NCBI RefSeq assembly: GCF_020172085.1
Contig: NZ_JAIVAT010000005.1
Span: forward strand, 124,001-188,000
From: Rossellomorea aquimaris
GTDB taxonomy: Bacteria; Bacillota; Bacilli; Bacillales; Bacillaceae_B
Length of the DNA stretch: 64,000 nt
Direction: 5' to 3'
Under the pieces are notes generated by a model. It was given only the letters and a program-made list of their open reading frames with translations. It searched no databases and had not been told where the DNA came from. Below, in pieces: positions 1 through 7,916 of this stretch. Numbering within the stretch: position 1 is the first letter of the stretch; each line of letters starts with the position of its first letter. Position numbers and translations under genes: made by a program.

Positions 1-1373
1 TCTTGAACCACTTCTTCTTCCATTATGGTCGCACTCATATTCTGGGCGATTTCCGTACACAGATTACTGCAATAAATCATTCCTTTATGAGAATTTGCAT
101 TCAGACGATTCACTGTATCCCGATAAAACATATATGGCGTTCCGGTTTCGAGCTGGGAGATCATGATCCGTTTTAAAATTTCAATGGCCGGCACCACTTC
201 CCGCGAAAGTGACGTATGAGCTATACACTCCTGGTACTTCTCACGAAAAGATCCTTCTCCTTCCTTTTCGTCATAGTAATCCTCTAGGGAGTACCCCATG
301 ACTGTCTTCACTTCATGCGGGTCAAATAAATACCAGTCCCCTCTACTCTCGACTTGTTCCATAAACATATCCGGTATAGAAACTCCTGTAAACAGGTCAT
401 GAGTCCTTTGCCTTTCATCCCCATTGTTTAACCGTGTATCAAGGAATGGAAAAATATCTTTATGCCATACATCCAGATAGACTGCAATCGCCCCTTGACG
501 CTGCCCCAATTGATCGACGGAAACCGCTGTATTATTAAGCTGCTTCATCCAGGGAATAACGCCAGAGCTTACTCCTTTAAATCCTTTGATATCACTGCCT
601 CGGCTTCTCACTTTCCCTAGATAAATCCCAAGACCTCCCCCATTTTTACTCAAGGTAGAAACGTCTGTATTGCTGTCATAAATGCTTCTTAAATCATCTT
701 CCACTGTATCGATGAAGCAACTGGACAGCTGGCCATGGCTCTTTCCAGCATTCGCAAAGGTCGGGGTTGCCACCGTCATATAAAGATTGGAGAGAGCCCA
801 ATAAGATTCTTCTATCAATCTGATCCTTTTTTCTTTTGGTTCATTCATCATGAGGGTCATGCTAATAATCATGAACCTCTCTTGAGGCAACTCAAGAACC
901 ATTCCGTCATGGGATTTGGTTAAGTATCTCTCGGTCAGAGTGACAATTCCTATGTAAGTAAAAAGAGAATCCCTTGTATCATCCAAGATCGAACCCAAAT
1001 AGTCCAATTCCTCTTTGCTGTAAGAATCAAGCAGAGTCTTGGAATATAATTGTTTTGCGGTCAAATCTTTAACCAAACGATAGAAAGATCCGTATAGTTC
1101 CCCTCCCCTTGATAAAGCAAGTTTCTCATATAAACTCTTGATATATAATGCTGCCGCCACGTAAGTCCAATCCGGCTCATGAGCCGTAATACGCTCAACT
1201 GCTGTCAAAATCATGAAATGATAGAGTCTTTCTTTGGTGAAGTCCGTCTGTTGATTTGCATATATTAAAATTTTTTCATTAAATTCCTTGAAATAAAGAT
1301 CAGGAAACCGATTCTGCAGACTGTCCAATATCACTTCTACTTCTTTTTGTTGTTCATTTAACGTGATTGACAT
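1..1373 (-). CDS. Ribonucleoside-diphosphate reductase alpha subunit, class I (partial)
   Basis: This is the large catalytic subunit of class I ribonucleotide reductase, which makes deoxyribonucleoside diphosphates together with a beta radical subunit. The gene runs off the left edge, so only about the first 457 residues are seen. The start is an ATG behind GGGAGGAA. No ATP cone is apparent: the chain opens directly with an NrdA-type N-terminal helical domain. An SSC motif (first redox cysteine) near residue 210 and an SNLCTE motif close to the window edge, matching the E. coli N437/C439/E441 active site, are present. The partner redox cysteine and C-terminal tail lie outside. A beta-subunit gene would be expected just beyond the left edge. 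The leader carries a cobalamin riboswitch and a terminator. It looks more NrdA-like than B. subtilis NrdE-like, so I give no symbol. Confidence 0.93.
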   Translation of the reverse strand, partial: MSITLNEQQKEVEVILDSLQNRFPDLYFKEFNEKILIYANQQTDFTKERLYHFMILTAVERITAHEPDWTYVAAALYIKSLYEKLALSRGGELYGSFYRLVKDLTAKQLYSKTLLDSYSKEELDYLGSILDDTRDSLFTYIGIVTLTERYLTKSHDGMVLELPQERFMIISMTLMMNEPKEKRIRLIEESYWALSNLYMTVATPTFANAGKSHGQLSSCFIDTVEDDLRSIYDSNTDVSTLSKNGGGLGIYLGKVRSRGSDIKGFKGVSSGVIPWMKQLNNTAVSVDQLGQRQGAIAVYLDVWHKDIFPFLDTRLNNGDERQRTHDLFTGVSIPDMFMEQVESRGDWYLFDPHEVKTVMGYSLEDYYDEKEGEGSFREKYQECIAHTSLSREVVPAIEILKRIMISQLETGTPYMFYRDTVNRLNANSHKGMIYCSNLCTEIAQNMSATIMEEEVVQ

Positions 1374-1409
1374 GAAAATTCCTCCCATATTATAAAGTGG
1401 GGAAGGAGT

Positions 1410-1443
1410 AAAAAAAGCCCATCCTTCAAAAAGGATGGGCTTT
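1410..1443 (-). terminator. Riboswitch-linked intrinsic terminator
   Basis: A perfect 10-bp stem (1417-1426 with 1431-1440, 4-nt loop) is followed on the minus strand by a run of U. It lies between the cobalamin aptamer and the ribosome binding site of the ribonucleotide reductase gene. This is the expected off-state of a transcription-terminating riboswitch. Confidence 0.88.
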
Positions 1444-1524
1444 AAATAGACGGAGATAGTAATAGACTTCTGCTATTTCAATCCTCGCTTTATCCTCCCA
1501 ATTCCCGAAGAAGATAACACGTGA

Positions 1525-1692
1525 TAAATACGGCAGGTCTCCTGGCTTGTGCTTCACTCTACTTTAAGGCCTTCCCATCTATTTGACAGTGGCAGTTCCT
1601 TATTTCGTCGGCACATACAGTTGCGGGGACAGCTCCGGTCTCTCACCGGATTCCCTTTTAAGTCTTATTAGACACCTTATTCACAGGTTATT
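1525..1692 (-). promoter_or_regulatory. Cobalamin (B12) riboswitch
   Basis: Reading the minus strand, the hallmarks of the cobalamin aptamer appear in order: a GGGAA...GGTG block near 1655-1640, the conserved CCCGCAACTGTA segment near 1630-1617, the B12-box GCCACTG near 1595-1585, and the closing CCAGGAGACCTGCC near 1545-1531. The aptamer sits about 150 nt upstream of the ribonucleotide reductase start, with a terminator between. The inferred behaviour is that adenosylcobalamin promotes termination and shuts the class I enzyme off. Such a switch is known in bacteria that also have the B12-dependent class II enzyme. Exact ends are approximate. Confidence 0.93.
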
Positions 1693-1847
1693 ATCAATAT
1701 ATAGTTATCGAAATACAAAAGAACACAAAATGTTGTGTTCTTCATTATCATATACGAATTAAAAACGAAATACAAGAGGAATCTATTAAACATTTATTAG
1801 TATCACCCGTCATCGATACGGGAGTCAAGCATGAACGTTCACCTTAT

Positions 1848-2258
1848 TTACACTTTAAAAGCTTTTTTGAACTTGGGACTCAATTCACTCCACACGTCAA
1901 ATAAGTTTCCATCAGGGTCACTGAAAACGAAATTAAGTCCATTATTGCCTCTATCTTCAATCTCCCCTGTTACTACTCCCTGATGAAGCAAATGATCTCT
2001 CAATTCGTTCAAATCACTGATTCCATCCACTTCAAACGTTAAAGAAAAACGCTTATTTTGATACCTATCCTGAAAATTACTGCTTTCCCCCTCTAACGAA
2101 CCGACCAAAAAGATGCTCTGATGAGCAAGATCTACGATCGCTTTATCCTCATCTTGGTAGTTCAGTTTTGCGTTCAGCTTTTCCTGGTACCAGATACTTG
2201 CCTTCTGAACATCGCTCACTGGTATGTATGTCGTCCCCACTCTTACTAGTTGCTTCAT
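1848..2258 (-). CDS. VOC family protein (glyoxalase/dioxygenase fold)
   Basis: A 136-residue protein of the vicinal-oxygen-chelate superfamily, whose members include glyoxalase I, extradiol dioxygenases and fosfomycin or bleomycin resistance proteins. The paired beta-alpha-beta-beta-beta pattern is visible, ending with the typical FSDPDGN turn at residues 112-118 and a glutamate at 125 in the usual metal-ligand position. The start is ATG behind AAAGGAGAG. It stands alone between the riboswitch region and a long non-coding stretch. Substrate and reaction cannot be deduced from the sequence. Confidence 0.85.
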   Translation of the reverse strand: MKQLVRVGTTYIPVSDVQKASIWYQEKLNAKLNYQDEDKAIVDLAHQSIFLVGSLEGESSNFQDRYQNKRFSLTFEVDGISDLNELRDHLLHQGVVTGEIEDRGNNGLNFVFSDPDGNLFDVWSELSPKFKKAFKV

Positions 2259-2506
2259 AAACTCTCTCCTTTTATTTTATTTACACTTTTATCCTTTCTA
2301 CAAAAGGAAGAAAATCCCTTCCCTTTGAATTATGCTTATAATTATTATTTTCCACGAAAAGAGCAGAAGGAGATGCGATTAAGACCTCAAATGAACACTG
2401 TTCCCCCCTCACCTTCCTATCTGTTGGTTGAGATAATACCCCGTACTCTCTATAATTCAAATGGAAGGTTGTTTGACAGTATTCTTTGGTCCCCAATATT
2501 TTTTAC

Positions 2507-2552
2507 AGGTTGTTTAAATGGAGGAATCTCGATTTAAACAACCTCTTTTTTT
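2507..2552 (+). terminator. Orphan plus-strand intrinsic terminator
   Basis: A perfect 13-bp inverted repeat (2507-2519 with 2532-2544) with a 12-nt loop is followed by a C and seven T on the plus strand. No credible plus-strand gene precedes it, and the opposite strand lacks a U run. The rest of the 2259-2786 gap holds nothing else I can identify. It may end a small RNA transcribed from within 2260-2500. Confidence 0.7.
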
Positions 2553-2786
2553 CATGCTAACATGTAACAATCTTTTAAAGTCATCATTTTATATGGAGGT
2601 GGTTTCTTTTTTGTAATCGGATACATAACAGTCCCTCTAAGGGGTTAAGCTAGTTTCTCTGTGTTTCATCGTTATTACAATCAATACGTTTTAGCCTAAA
2701 TACTTTCTTTTTATGGGTTTTTCATTTAAAATGCGCATTAAGTGATTTTTTTGGAAATCACACCTTAGTTCTGAAAGGAGTCTATT

Positions 2787-3557
2787 ATGAAGAAACTATT
2801 AACGACTTTACTATTAGCATTATTAACAATTGGATTAGCCGCTTGCGGTTCGGACGAGGAGAGCCAAAAAGCTGACGATAAAGCGAAGACAGAAGTAACC
2901 GACAAAAAGGCTCAAGAAGAGCAAGCCAAGAAAATGGAAGAAATGCAAAAGAAAATGGATGAACAAAAGGTTGAGAAAGATAAGGTCGTAGCGATTGTCA
3001 ACGACGAAAAAATCAAAGGTGAAGATTTCAACAACGTATTGAGTCAATCACAAATGCAGTATCAACAAATGGGACAGGATCCGACGAGTAAAGATGCTGT
3101 TAAGAAAATTAAAGACCAGACCATCGACAGCCTGATCGGACAAACCCTTCTCATGCAACAGGCCGAGGAAAAGGGCTATAAAGCGACGGATGATGAAATT
3201 AATAAACAGCTTGAAGAAGTGAAAAAGCAGTACAAAGATGACAAGCAATTCGAAGAAGCCATGAAAAAAGCCGGATTTACAATGGACGAGCTGAAAACTC
3301 AAATTGCTGAAAATATTAAATATACAACCTATGTTGATAAAGAAATCAAGGTCGATGAAGTAACTGAAGATGAAATGAAGAAGTTTTATGATCAATATGC
3401 AAGCCAACAAGGTAAGGAACAAGCAAAAGATGCACCGAAATTTGAAGATGTAAAACCACAGATCAAGACTCAGCTTGAACAACAGAAAAAGCAAGAAAAA
3501 CTAGTTCAACATGTGGAAGATTTAAAGAAAAATGCTAAAATTGATGTGAAAATTTAA
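2787..3557 (+). CDS. SurA/PrsA-like N-terminal domain lipoprotein
   Basis: A 256-residue lipoprotein predicted on the outer face of the membrane. The signal peptide ends in a lipobox LAAC with the lipidated cysteine at residue 20. A lysine- and glutamate-rich linker (about 25-62) follows, then a SurA_N-type chaperone domain (about 65-200) with a VAIVNDEKI strand and a GQTLLMQQAEEKGY segment. Unlike PrsA (about 290 residues), no parvulin-type peptidyl-prolyl isomerase domain is seen: after the N-terminal domain comes only a charged helical tail. A chaperone role for exported proteins is inferred. The ribosome binding site GAAAGGAG fits the ATG, and a strong terminator follows, so it is monocistronic. 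Confidence 0.85.
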   Translation: MKKLLTTLLLALLTIGLAACGSDEESQKADDKAKTEVTDKKAQEEQAKKMEEMQKKMDEQKVEKDKVVAIVNDEKIKGEDFNNVLSQSQMQYQQMGQDPTSKDAVKKIKDQTIDSLIGQTLLMQQAEEKGYKATDDEINKQLEEVKKQYKDDKQFEEAMKKAGFTMDELKTQIAENIKYTTYVDKEIKVDEVTEDEMKKFYDQYASQQGKEQAKDAPKFEDVKPQIKTQLEQQKKQEKLVQHVEDLKKNAKIDVKI

Positions 3558-3564
3558 TCAATCA

Positions 3565-3598
3565 GAAAGCCGCCTGCATAAGGCGGTTTTCTTTTTTT
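3565..3598 (+). terminator. Terminator after the SurA-like lipoprotein gene
   Basis: A 10-bp stem (3565-3574 with 3582-3591, one G-U pair) with a 7-nt loop is followed by seven T on the plus strand. Confidence 0.9.
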
Positions 3599-3675
3599 AA
3601 ACACCTAGTATGGTGGTTTCCTCCTCTGCAACGAGGGTATGGTATAAGAACCGATTTTAAGGAGGATAAGCCATT

Positions 3676-3834
3676 ATGATGAAGAAAATACATCGTAACC
3701 CTGAGAACGCAGCTCAAGAAGAAAGCATTCTTGATCAGCACGAAAGTGAGCAAAACGTCGATCCTATTCCAATCGACGAGTTAAAAAAAGATCAGCGTGA
3801 CGAAAAGAAAAAACACGATACGAAAGATGAATGA
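3676..3834 (+). CDS. Small charged protein of unknown function (52 aa)
   Basis: A 52-residue ORF with an excellent ribosome binding site (AAGGAGGAT, 6 nt before a tandem ATG ATG) that ends one base before a strong terminator. The product starts MMKKIHRNPENA and is very polar, rich in Lys, Glu, Asp and Gln, with no membrane segment and no cysteine. It is probably an unstructured soluble protein. Its own ribosome binding site and terminator make it a convincing gene despite its size. I do not recognise the family. It lies between the lipoprotein gene and the convergent gnd. Confidence 0.75.
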   Translation: MMKKIHRNPENAAQEESILDQHESEQNVDPIPIDELKKDQRDEKKKHDTKDE

Positions 3835-3868
3835 AAAAAGTCCTGTGGATCTCCACAGGACTTTTTAT
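3835..3868. terminator. Bidirectional terminator
   Basis: A perfect 14-bp stem (3835-3848 with 3853-3866) with a 4-nt loop has A runs on its left and T runs on its right. It can end both the small plus-strand gene and the convergent gnd transcript. Confidence 0.9.
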
Positions 3869-3872
3869 TACT

Positions 3873-5285
3873 TTATTTAGACAACCAATCTGTATGGAAT
3901 GTTCCTTCTTTATCTATGCGCTGATACGTATGGGCTCCGAAATAATCCCTCTGGGCTTGTAGCAGGTTTGCAGGAAGTGACTCAGAACGATAGCTATCAT
4001 AATAAGCCAATGCACTGGCAAGGCCAGGTACAGGAATACCTAATTTAATGGCTGTGGCCACTACTTCACGTGCTTCATCCTGATAATTTTCAACAATTTC
4101 CTTAAAGTATGGATCAAGAAGCAGATTCGTTAAACCCGGTTCACGGTCATAGGCGTTCTTGATTTCTTCAAGGAATCCAGCGCGAATAATGCAGCCACCT
4201 CTGAAAATCATAGAAATTTCACCAGGTTTCAAATTCCAATTGTATTCATCGGAAGCCGATTGAAGCTGCGCAAATCCTTGGGCATACGAACAAATCTTGC
4301 TCAAGTACAATGCCTTACGGATCATCTCGATGAACTCCTGTTTGTTTCCTGTGAATTCTTGATTCTTAGGACCTCTCAGAATCTTGCTTGCCTTCACACG
4401 CTCTTCCTTCATGGCTGAGATGAAGCGTGCAAAAACGGATTCAGTGATAATGGACAGCGGTACACCTAATTCAAGAGAGCTGATGCTCGTCCATTTTCCG
4501 GTACCTTTTTGGCCGGCGGTATCTAAAATGACATCGACAAGGGGCTTCCCTGTTTCTTCGTCCACCTTCGTAAAAATATCTGCGGTAATTTCGATGAGAT
4601 AGCTGTCGAGCTCCCCTTCATTCCATTCTTTAAAAATTTCATGAAGCTCTACTGCATTTAATCCCAATACATTCTTCATCAGATAATACGCTTCACAGAT
4701 AAGCTGCATATCACTGTACTCTATCCCGTTATGTACCATCTTCACATAATGACCCGATCCATCTGGACCTATATATGTACTGCAAGCATCCCCTTTTACC
4801 TTTGCTGCAATAGCAGTCAAAAATGGTTCAACCAAGTCATACGCTTCTTTCTGGCCGCTCGGCATAATAGCAGGGCCATATAAAGCACCTTCTTCTCCAC
4901 CAGACACTCCTGCTCCAATGAAGTTGATCCCCTTTTCATCCAGTTCCTTGTTGCGGCGAATGGTATCTTCATAATACGTGTTCCCACCATCAATCAGAAT
5001 ATCACCTTTATCCAGATGAGGAAGCAATGAATCAATCGCTTTGTCCGTAATGTCCCCTGCAGGTACCATGATCAAAATTTTTCTTGGAACTTCCAAGGAT
5101 TGAACAAATTCATTTACATCATGTGTTCCAACCAACTGCTTGCCTTGATGCTCATCGAGGACTTCTTTTACCTTGTCAGCCGACACATCATATATAGAAA
5201 CTGAATAACCTCTACTTTCAAAATTCAAAGCGAGGCTCTTGCCCATCACTCCGACTCCGACGACTCCTATTTGTTGTTTTGTCAT
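3873..5285 (-). CDS. gndA: 6-phosphogluconate dehydrogenase, decarboxylating
   Basis: Oxidises and decarboxylates 6-phosphogluconate to ribulose 5-phosphate with reduction of NADP+, in the oxidative pentose phosphate pathway. It is a full-length 470-residue cytosolic enzyme. A Rossmann GVGVMG motif lies at residues 9-14, followed by the substrate-binding [16 protein letters not shown] segment and the catalytic [13 protein letters not shown] segment (Lys and His), then the all-helical C-terminal domain. An ATG three codons further upstream (5294) abuts the Shine-Dalgarno; the ATG at 5285 is 9 nt from AAAGGA and is preferred. The adjacent divergent RpiR regulator probably controls it or a related sugar-phosphate pathway. 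The enzyme family call is secure; the paralogue symbol is by similarity to B. subtilis GndA. Confidence 0.95.
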   Translation of the reverse strand: MTKQQIGVVGVGVMGKSLALNFESRGYSVSIYDVSADKVKEVLDEHQGKQLVGTHDVNEFVQSLEVPRKILIMVPAGDITDKAIDSLLPHLDKGDILIDGGNTYYEDTIRRNKELDEKGINFIGAGVSGGEEGALYGPAIMPSGQKEAYDLVEPFLTAIAAKVKGDACSTYIGPDGSGHYVKMVHNGIEYSDMQLICEAYYLMKNVLGLNAVELHEIFKEWNEGELDSYLIEITADIFTKVDEETGKPLVDVILDTAGQKGTGKWTSISSLELGVPLSIITESVFARFISAMKEERVKASKILRGPKNQEFTGNKQEFIEMIRKALYLSKICSYAQGFAQLQSASDEYNWNLKPGEISMIFRGGCIIRAGFLEEIKNAYDREPGLTNLLLDPYFKEIVENYQDEAREVVATAIKLGIPVPGLASALAYYDSYRSESLPANLLQAQRDYFGAHTYQRIDKEGTFHTDWLSK

Positions 5286-5446
5286 AACGATCATTCCTTT
5301 CAGTACGAATCTATAGATATCTTCACCGTTATTATTATAATACGAAATAAATTTTCATGGTGGATTTTTATGAAATAATATTTTTTTATTTCTTAAATTA
5401 GGTTAAAATTATTTTCACAAACGTCTTATAGGAGGGTTCCACAAAC

Positions 5447-6301
5447 ATGGATGAAAAGGCTCAACATTGTTTTCCACGTATCCGGTCCCATTACTCACAA
5501 TTCAGTGAGAAAGAAAAGATGATTGCAGATTATATTATTGCTAATCCTGAAAAAATTATCCATTCTACAATCAGTGGTGTTGCAGAGGATCTCGGAATTG
5601 CAGATGCCACCGTTTTCAGATTCTGTAAGCGGCTCGGCTATAAAGGATATCAGGCGATGAAAATTTCATTGGCTTCTGATATGGTCACACCGATTAAGGA
5701 TATTCATGAAACCATCAATGAACAAGATTCCGAAGGGGTAATCGCCCAAAAAGTATTCCGGTCCAATATAAGGAGCCTTGAAGATTCATTACAGATATTG
5801 AATGAGGAAGCCTTCCAACAAGCCGTTCAAGCCATCCTGCATGCGGGAAGGATTGAGTTCTATGGTACGGGGGGATCTGGTTTTATTGCCATGGATGCTC
5901 ATCATAAGTTCCTAAGAACAGGGATGGCTACTACCGCTTATAATGATTCCCATATGCAGCTGATATCGGCTTCTCAACTAACGGAAAATGATGTGATTGT
6001 TTTCATCTCTCACTCAGGGGCGAACAAAGATTTATTGGAAGTACTGGAGGTTGCTAAGAAAAATCGTACCAAGACCATCGCTATCACCCACTTCGCTAAA
6101 TCTCCTTTAAGCGGCAGGGTAGACATTCCACTATTCACCGTCTCACAGGAAACCGAATACCGTGGAGAAGCACTTGCTTCAAGAATCAGTCAGCTTAGTA
6201 TTGTGGACGCCCTTTATGTAAACATCATGAAGAAACGAAAAGATCTTTCCCAAGCCTCCCTGCAAAAAATACGTGATGCGATTTCCATTAAAAAAGTATA
6301 A
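5447..6301 (+). CDS. MurR/RpiR family transcriptional regulator
   Basis: A 284-residue sugar-phosphate-responsive regulator. The N-terminal HTH_6 domain (about 1-77) includes the family signature SGVAEDLGIADATVFRFCKR, and a SIS domain (about 125-260) contains GTGGSGF and the FISHSGANKD phosphosugar-binding motif. Its start is ATG behind ATAGGAGG. It is divergent from gndA across a 160-bp region, the usual arrangement for a local regulator. A phosphosugar of the pentose phosphate pathway is the natural candidate effector, but neither ligand nor operator can be read from the sequence. Confidence 0.92.
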   Translation: MDEKAQHCFPRIRSHYSQFSEKEKMIADYIIANPEKIIHSTISGVAEDLGIADATVFRFCKRLGYKGYQAMKISLASDMVTPIKDIHETINEQDSEGVIAQKVFRSNIRSLEDSLQILNEEAFQQAVQAILHAGRIEFYGTGGSGFIAMDAHHKFLRTGMATTAYNDSHMQLISASQLTENDVIVFISHSGANKDLLEVLEVAKKNRTKTIAITHFAKSPLSGRVDIPLFTVSQETEYRGEALASRISQLSIVDALYVNIMKKRKDLSQASLQKIRDAISIKKV

Positions 6302-6351
6302 CGGGGAGAGGACAGTCCGTCTCCTGTGTGCTATTGATTAAAAATTCCCAT

Positions 6352-6385
6352 AAAAAAAACAGACTCACGAATGAGTCTGTTTTTG
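6352..6385. terminator. Bidirectional terminator
   Basis: A perfect 13-bp stem (6355-6367 with 6372-6384) with loop CGAA, flanked by A and T runs. It serves the RpiR gene on the plus strand and the cold-shock gene on the minus strand. Confidence 0.92.
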
Positions 6386-6402
6386 AATTTGTAAAGGTTA
6401 AA

Positions 6403-6603
6403 TTATAATTTTACAACGTTAGCTGCTTGTGGTCCACGAGCGCCTTGTTCAACGTCGAAAGATACTTCTTGACCTTCGTCAAGAGATTTGAAACCTTCAC
6501 CTTGGATCGCTGAGAAGTGTACGAATACGTCGTCTCCACCTTCAACTTCGATGAATCCGAAACCTTTTTCTGCGTTGAACCATTTTACTTTACCGTTTTC
6601 CAT
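6403..6603 (-). CDS. cspD: Cold-shock protein (CspB/CspD type)
   Basis: A 66-residue single cold-shock domain that binds single-stranded RNA and DNA and keeps mRNA unfolded. RNP1 (KGFGFIEV, residues 13-20) and RNP2 (VFVHF, 26-30) are both intact, and the protein ends [10 protein letters not shown] as in B. subtilis CspB and CspD. The length is exactly that of the family. The ribosome binding site AGGAGG lies 8 nt before the ATG. A roughly 100-nt untranslated leader precedes it, as is usual for cold-induced csp genes. Assignment to CspD rather than another paralogue is by closest recall. Confidence 0.95.
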   Translation of the reverse strand: MENGKVKWFNAEKGFGFIEVEGGDDVFVHFSAIQGEGFKSLDEGQEVSFDVEQGARGPQAANVVKL

Positions 6604-6716
6604 GTTTGTTGCCTCCTAAAAGTGCATGATGCACCATGTATTACTATTCTTGCGATATCAGGTGAAAACCAAATCTTGTTCTTCCCTCGTATACCGGACA
6701 AAAATAATTCTTTTAT

Positions 6717-6745
6717 AGAATAACAGTATTAATACAAATAAGCAA
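6717..6745 (-). promoter_or_regulatory. SigA-type promoter of the csp gene
   Basis: On the minus strand TTGCTT (6745-6740) is followed after 17 bp by TATTCT (6722-6717). Transcription would begin near 6710, giving a leader of about 105 nt. Just before the Shine-Dalgarno a short hairpin GTGCA-TGCAC (6622-6634) could respond to temperature. Confidence 0.65.
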
Positions 6746-6939
6746 GTTCTTGAAGAAGAAGTTTTTAAAGTCAGACCTCTTACATATTTTTACTGAAGGA
6801 CATCTTCTGATAAAAACAGCCTTCGATTTGATAATTAAAGCGTACTTCCTTCCACATTTTAAACCTCCACCTTCCTACAGCCACTTGCTCCAATATGGAT
6901 CTAACCGTTTTCGGAAGGCTGTTCACGTAAACATTTTAG

Positions 6940-7230
6940 CTTTAGGATGTAGCGAGTGGTGGTTGATTACAGCGAGAAATGTTCGCTTTCCGCGGGGCTG
7001 GCGGTGAGTCTCCTCGTGCTAAAGCCCAGGTCTCAAGATCCAACTTCGGCAGCTAGCCCTTCGAGGTCATAAGCTAATGGGTCTAAGAAGGCAAAAGGAC
7101 GTCTTTTTAGACCATTCAACTTATGCTTGTCGGGGCTGAAGGAACCTCCCCTGCTTTTCGGTACTTTCCTGCGTTTCCTCCAGAAGTCTTCGCGAAAAGT
7201 CCTTATGAAAAACACATCCTACGATTTAAT
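6940..7230. repeat. Decayed Bacillaceae-type interspersed repeat
   Basis: The stretch between the csp promoter and 7300 has no credible gene. It contains GGTTGATTACAGCGAGAAA, GTTCGCTTTCCGCGGGG and GGTGAGTCTCCTCG blocks, which resemble a GC-richer interspersed element I recall from many Bacillus relatives. Small ORFs in it (for example minus 7033-7215) look like by-products of the repeat. A related GCTTTCCGCGGGG core recurs near 16767. The boundaries are uncertain and no terminal repeats or target duplication were found. Confidence 0.5.
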
Positions 7231-7381
7231 AACTGAGGTTCCTTTCCCAAATAATAAACTTCCTTCTTCTTAATCTACCTATTTCAATGGATGTAAACGT
7301 TTTAAAAAGATTGACATGAACAGGAACCTAAATAAGAGAAAAAGTTGTGGTATAATGAACAAATACGAAAGGGAGTGCCCA

Positions 7382-7555
7382 ATGAAATCCACAAAAAATC
7401 GATTCAGTAACGGTTCCATGGTGACAATCAAGGAGACTGGTGAGACAGTGACAATATTAAAGTGGCAATACGTTAAAAACATGAAGCGTTATTCATATAT
7501 TGTAAAGGAACACCCAGGCACATTTTACTTTGAAGAAGAATTGGAAGTTAACTAA
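7382..7555 (+). CDS. Conserved-looking small protein (57 aa)
   Basis: A 57-residue ORF beginning MKSTKNRFSNGSMV, with ribosome binding site GAAAGGGAG 8 nt before the ATG. The pattern GSMVTIKETGETVTILKWQYV...YIVKEHPGTFYFEEEL reads as a small SH3-like or KOW-like beta barrel: a short strand, a GE turn, strands rich in V/I/Y, and an acidic end. An extended -10 element TGGTATAAT lies about 25 bp upstream (7348-7356), and a terminator follows. I do not recognise a named family. A longer in-frame upstream ATG at 7316 lacks a ribosome binding site. Confidence 0.7.
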   Translation: MKSTKNRFSNGSMVTIKETGETVTILKWQYVKNMKRYSYIVKEHPGTFYFEEELEVN

Positions 7556-7591
7556 AACGGCTCATTCTCATATCAAGAATACGATTTTGAC

Positions 7592-7627
7592 AAGGACTCA
7601 TACAGAATTCTGAAGAGTCCTTTTTTC
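7592..7627 (+). terminator. Terminator after the 57-aa ORF
   Basis: AAGGACTC (7592-7599) pairs with GAGTCCTT (7615-7622) and is followed by further T residues. Confidence 0.7.
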
Positions 7628-7646
7628 AATTAATATTTTCACATAG

Positions 7647-7688
7647 AAAAAAGCCTGCATCCTAATTAGGATGCAGGCTTTTTTTCTA
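7647..7688. terminator. Terminator downstream of tRNA-Val
   Basis: A perfect palindrome (AAGCCTGCATCC at 7651-7662 with its complement at 7669-7680, 6-nt loop) is flanked by A and T runs. On the minus strand it ends the tRNA transcript; it could also back up the terminator at 7592. Confidence 0.88.
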
Positions 7689-7692
7689 TGTA

Positions 7693-7764
7693 TGACCTGT
7701 GAGGGATTCGAACCCACGACCCCTTCCCTGTCAAGGAAGTGCTCTCCCACTGAGCTAACAAGTC
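7693..7764 (-). tRNA. tRNA-Val (anticodon GAC)
   Basis: A 72-nt cloverleaf on the minus strand. The acceptor stem GACTTGT pairs with ACAGGTC (two G-U pairs), followed by discriminator A. The D arm contains TAGCTCAGTGGGAGAGC, the anticodon stem is CTTCC/GGAAG with loop TTGACAG, giving anticodon GAC (valine), and the T arm contains GGTTCGAATCC. CCA is not encoded. It is a single tRNA gene with its own terminator. Confidence 0.95.
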
Positions 7765-7854
7765 GCGATGTGATGCAAGGTACATATTCTATTATATTCA
7801 TATAGCGGGAATTGTCAATGGTATTTTCGTTATTTATTCTCGAATTTTATATGT

Positions 7855-7885
7855 TTGTATAAAAGAACGTTCGTTCGCATATACT
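7855..7885 (+). promoter_or_regulatory. Promoter with an embedded LexA-like box
   Basis: TTGTAT (7855-7860) and TATACT (7880-7885) form a possible promoter with a 19-bp spacer. Inside the spacer lies AGAACGTTCGTTCG (7864-7877), which has the GAAC-N4-GTTC core of the Bacillus SOS box. Placement between -35 and -10 fits repression by LexA. Confidence 0.5.
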
Positions 7886-7916
7886 GTCAGTATTAATCCC
7901 ACCAGGGGGCACACAT

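Noticed and set aside
2250..2537. Plus-strand ORF of 95 codons ending inside the orphan terminator
   Set aside because: No ribosome binding site, overlaps the start of the VOC gene and the terminator hairpin, and shows no protein-like pattern.
7033..7215. Minus-strand ORF of 60 codons
   Set aside because: It falls within the decayed repeat; its composition reflects the repeat rather than a protein.
7292..7305. Second cre-like sequence TGTAAACGTTTTAA
   Set aside because: One key base differs and it lies about 50 bp upstream of the nearest promoter element; too weak to list.
7598..7801. Minus-strand ORF of 67 codons
   Set aside because: It is the translation of tRNA-Val and its terminator.
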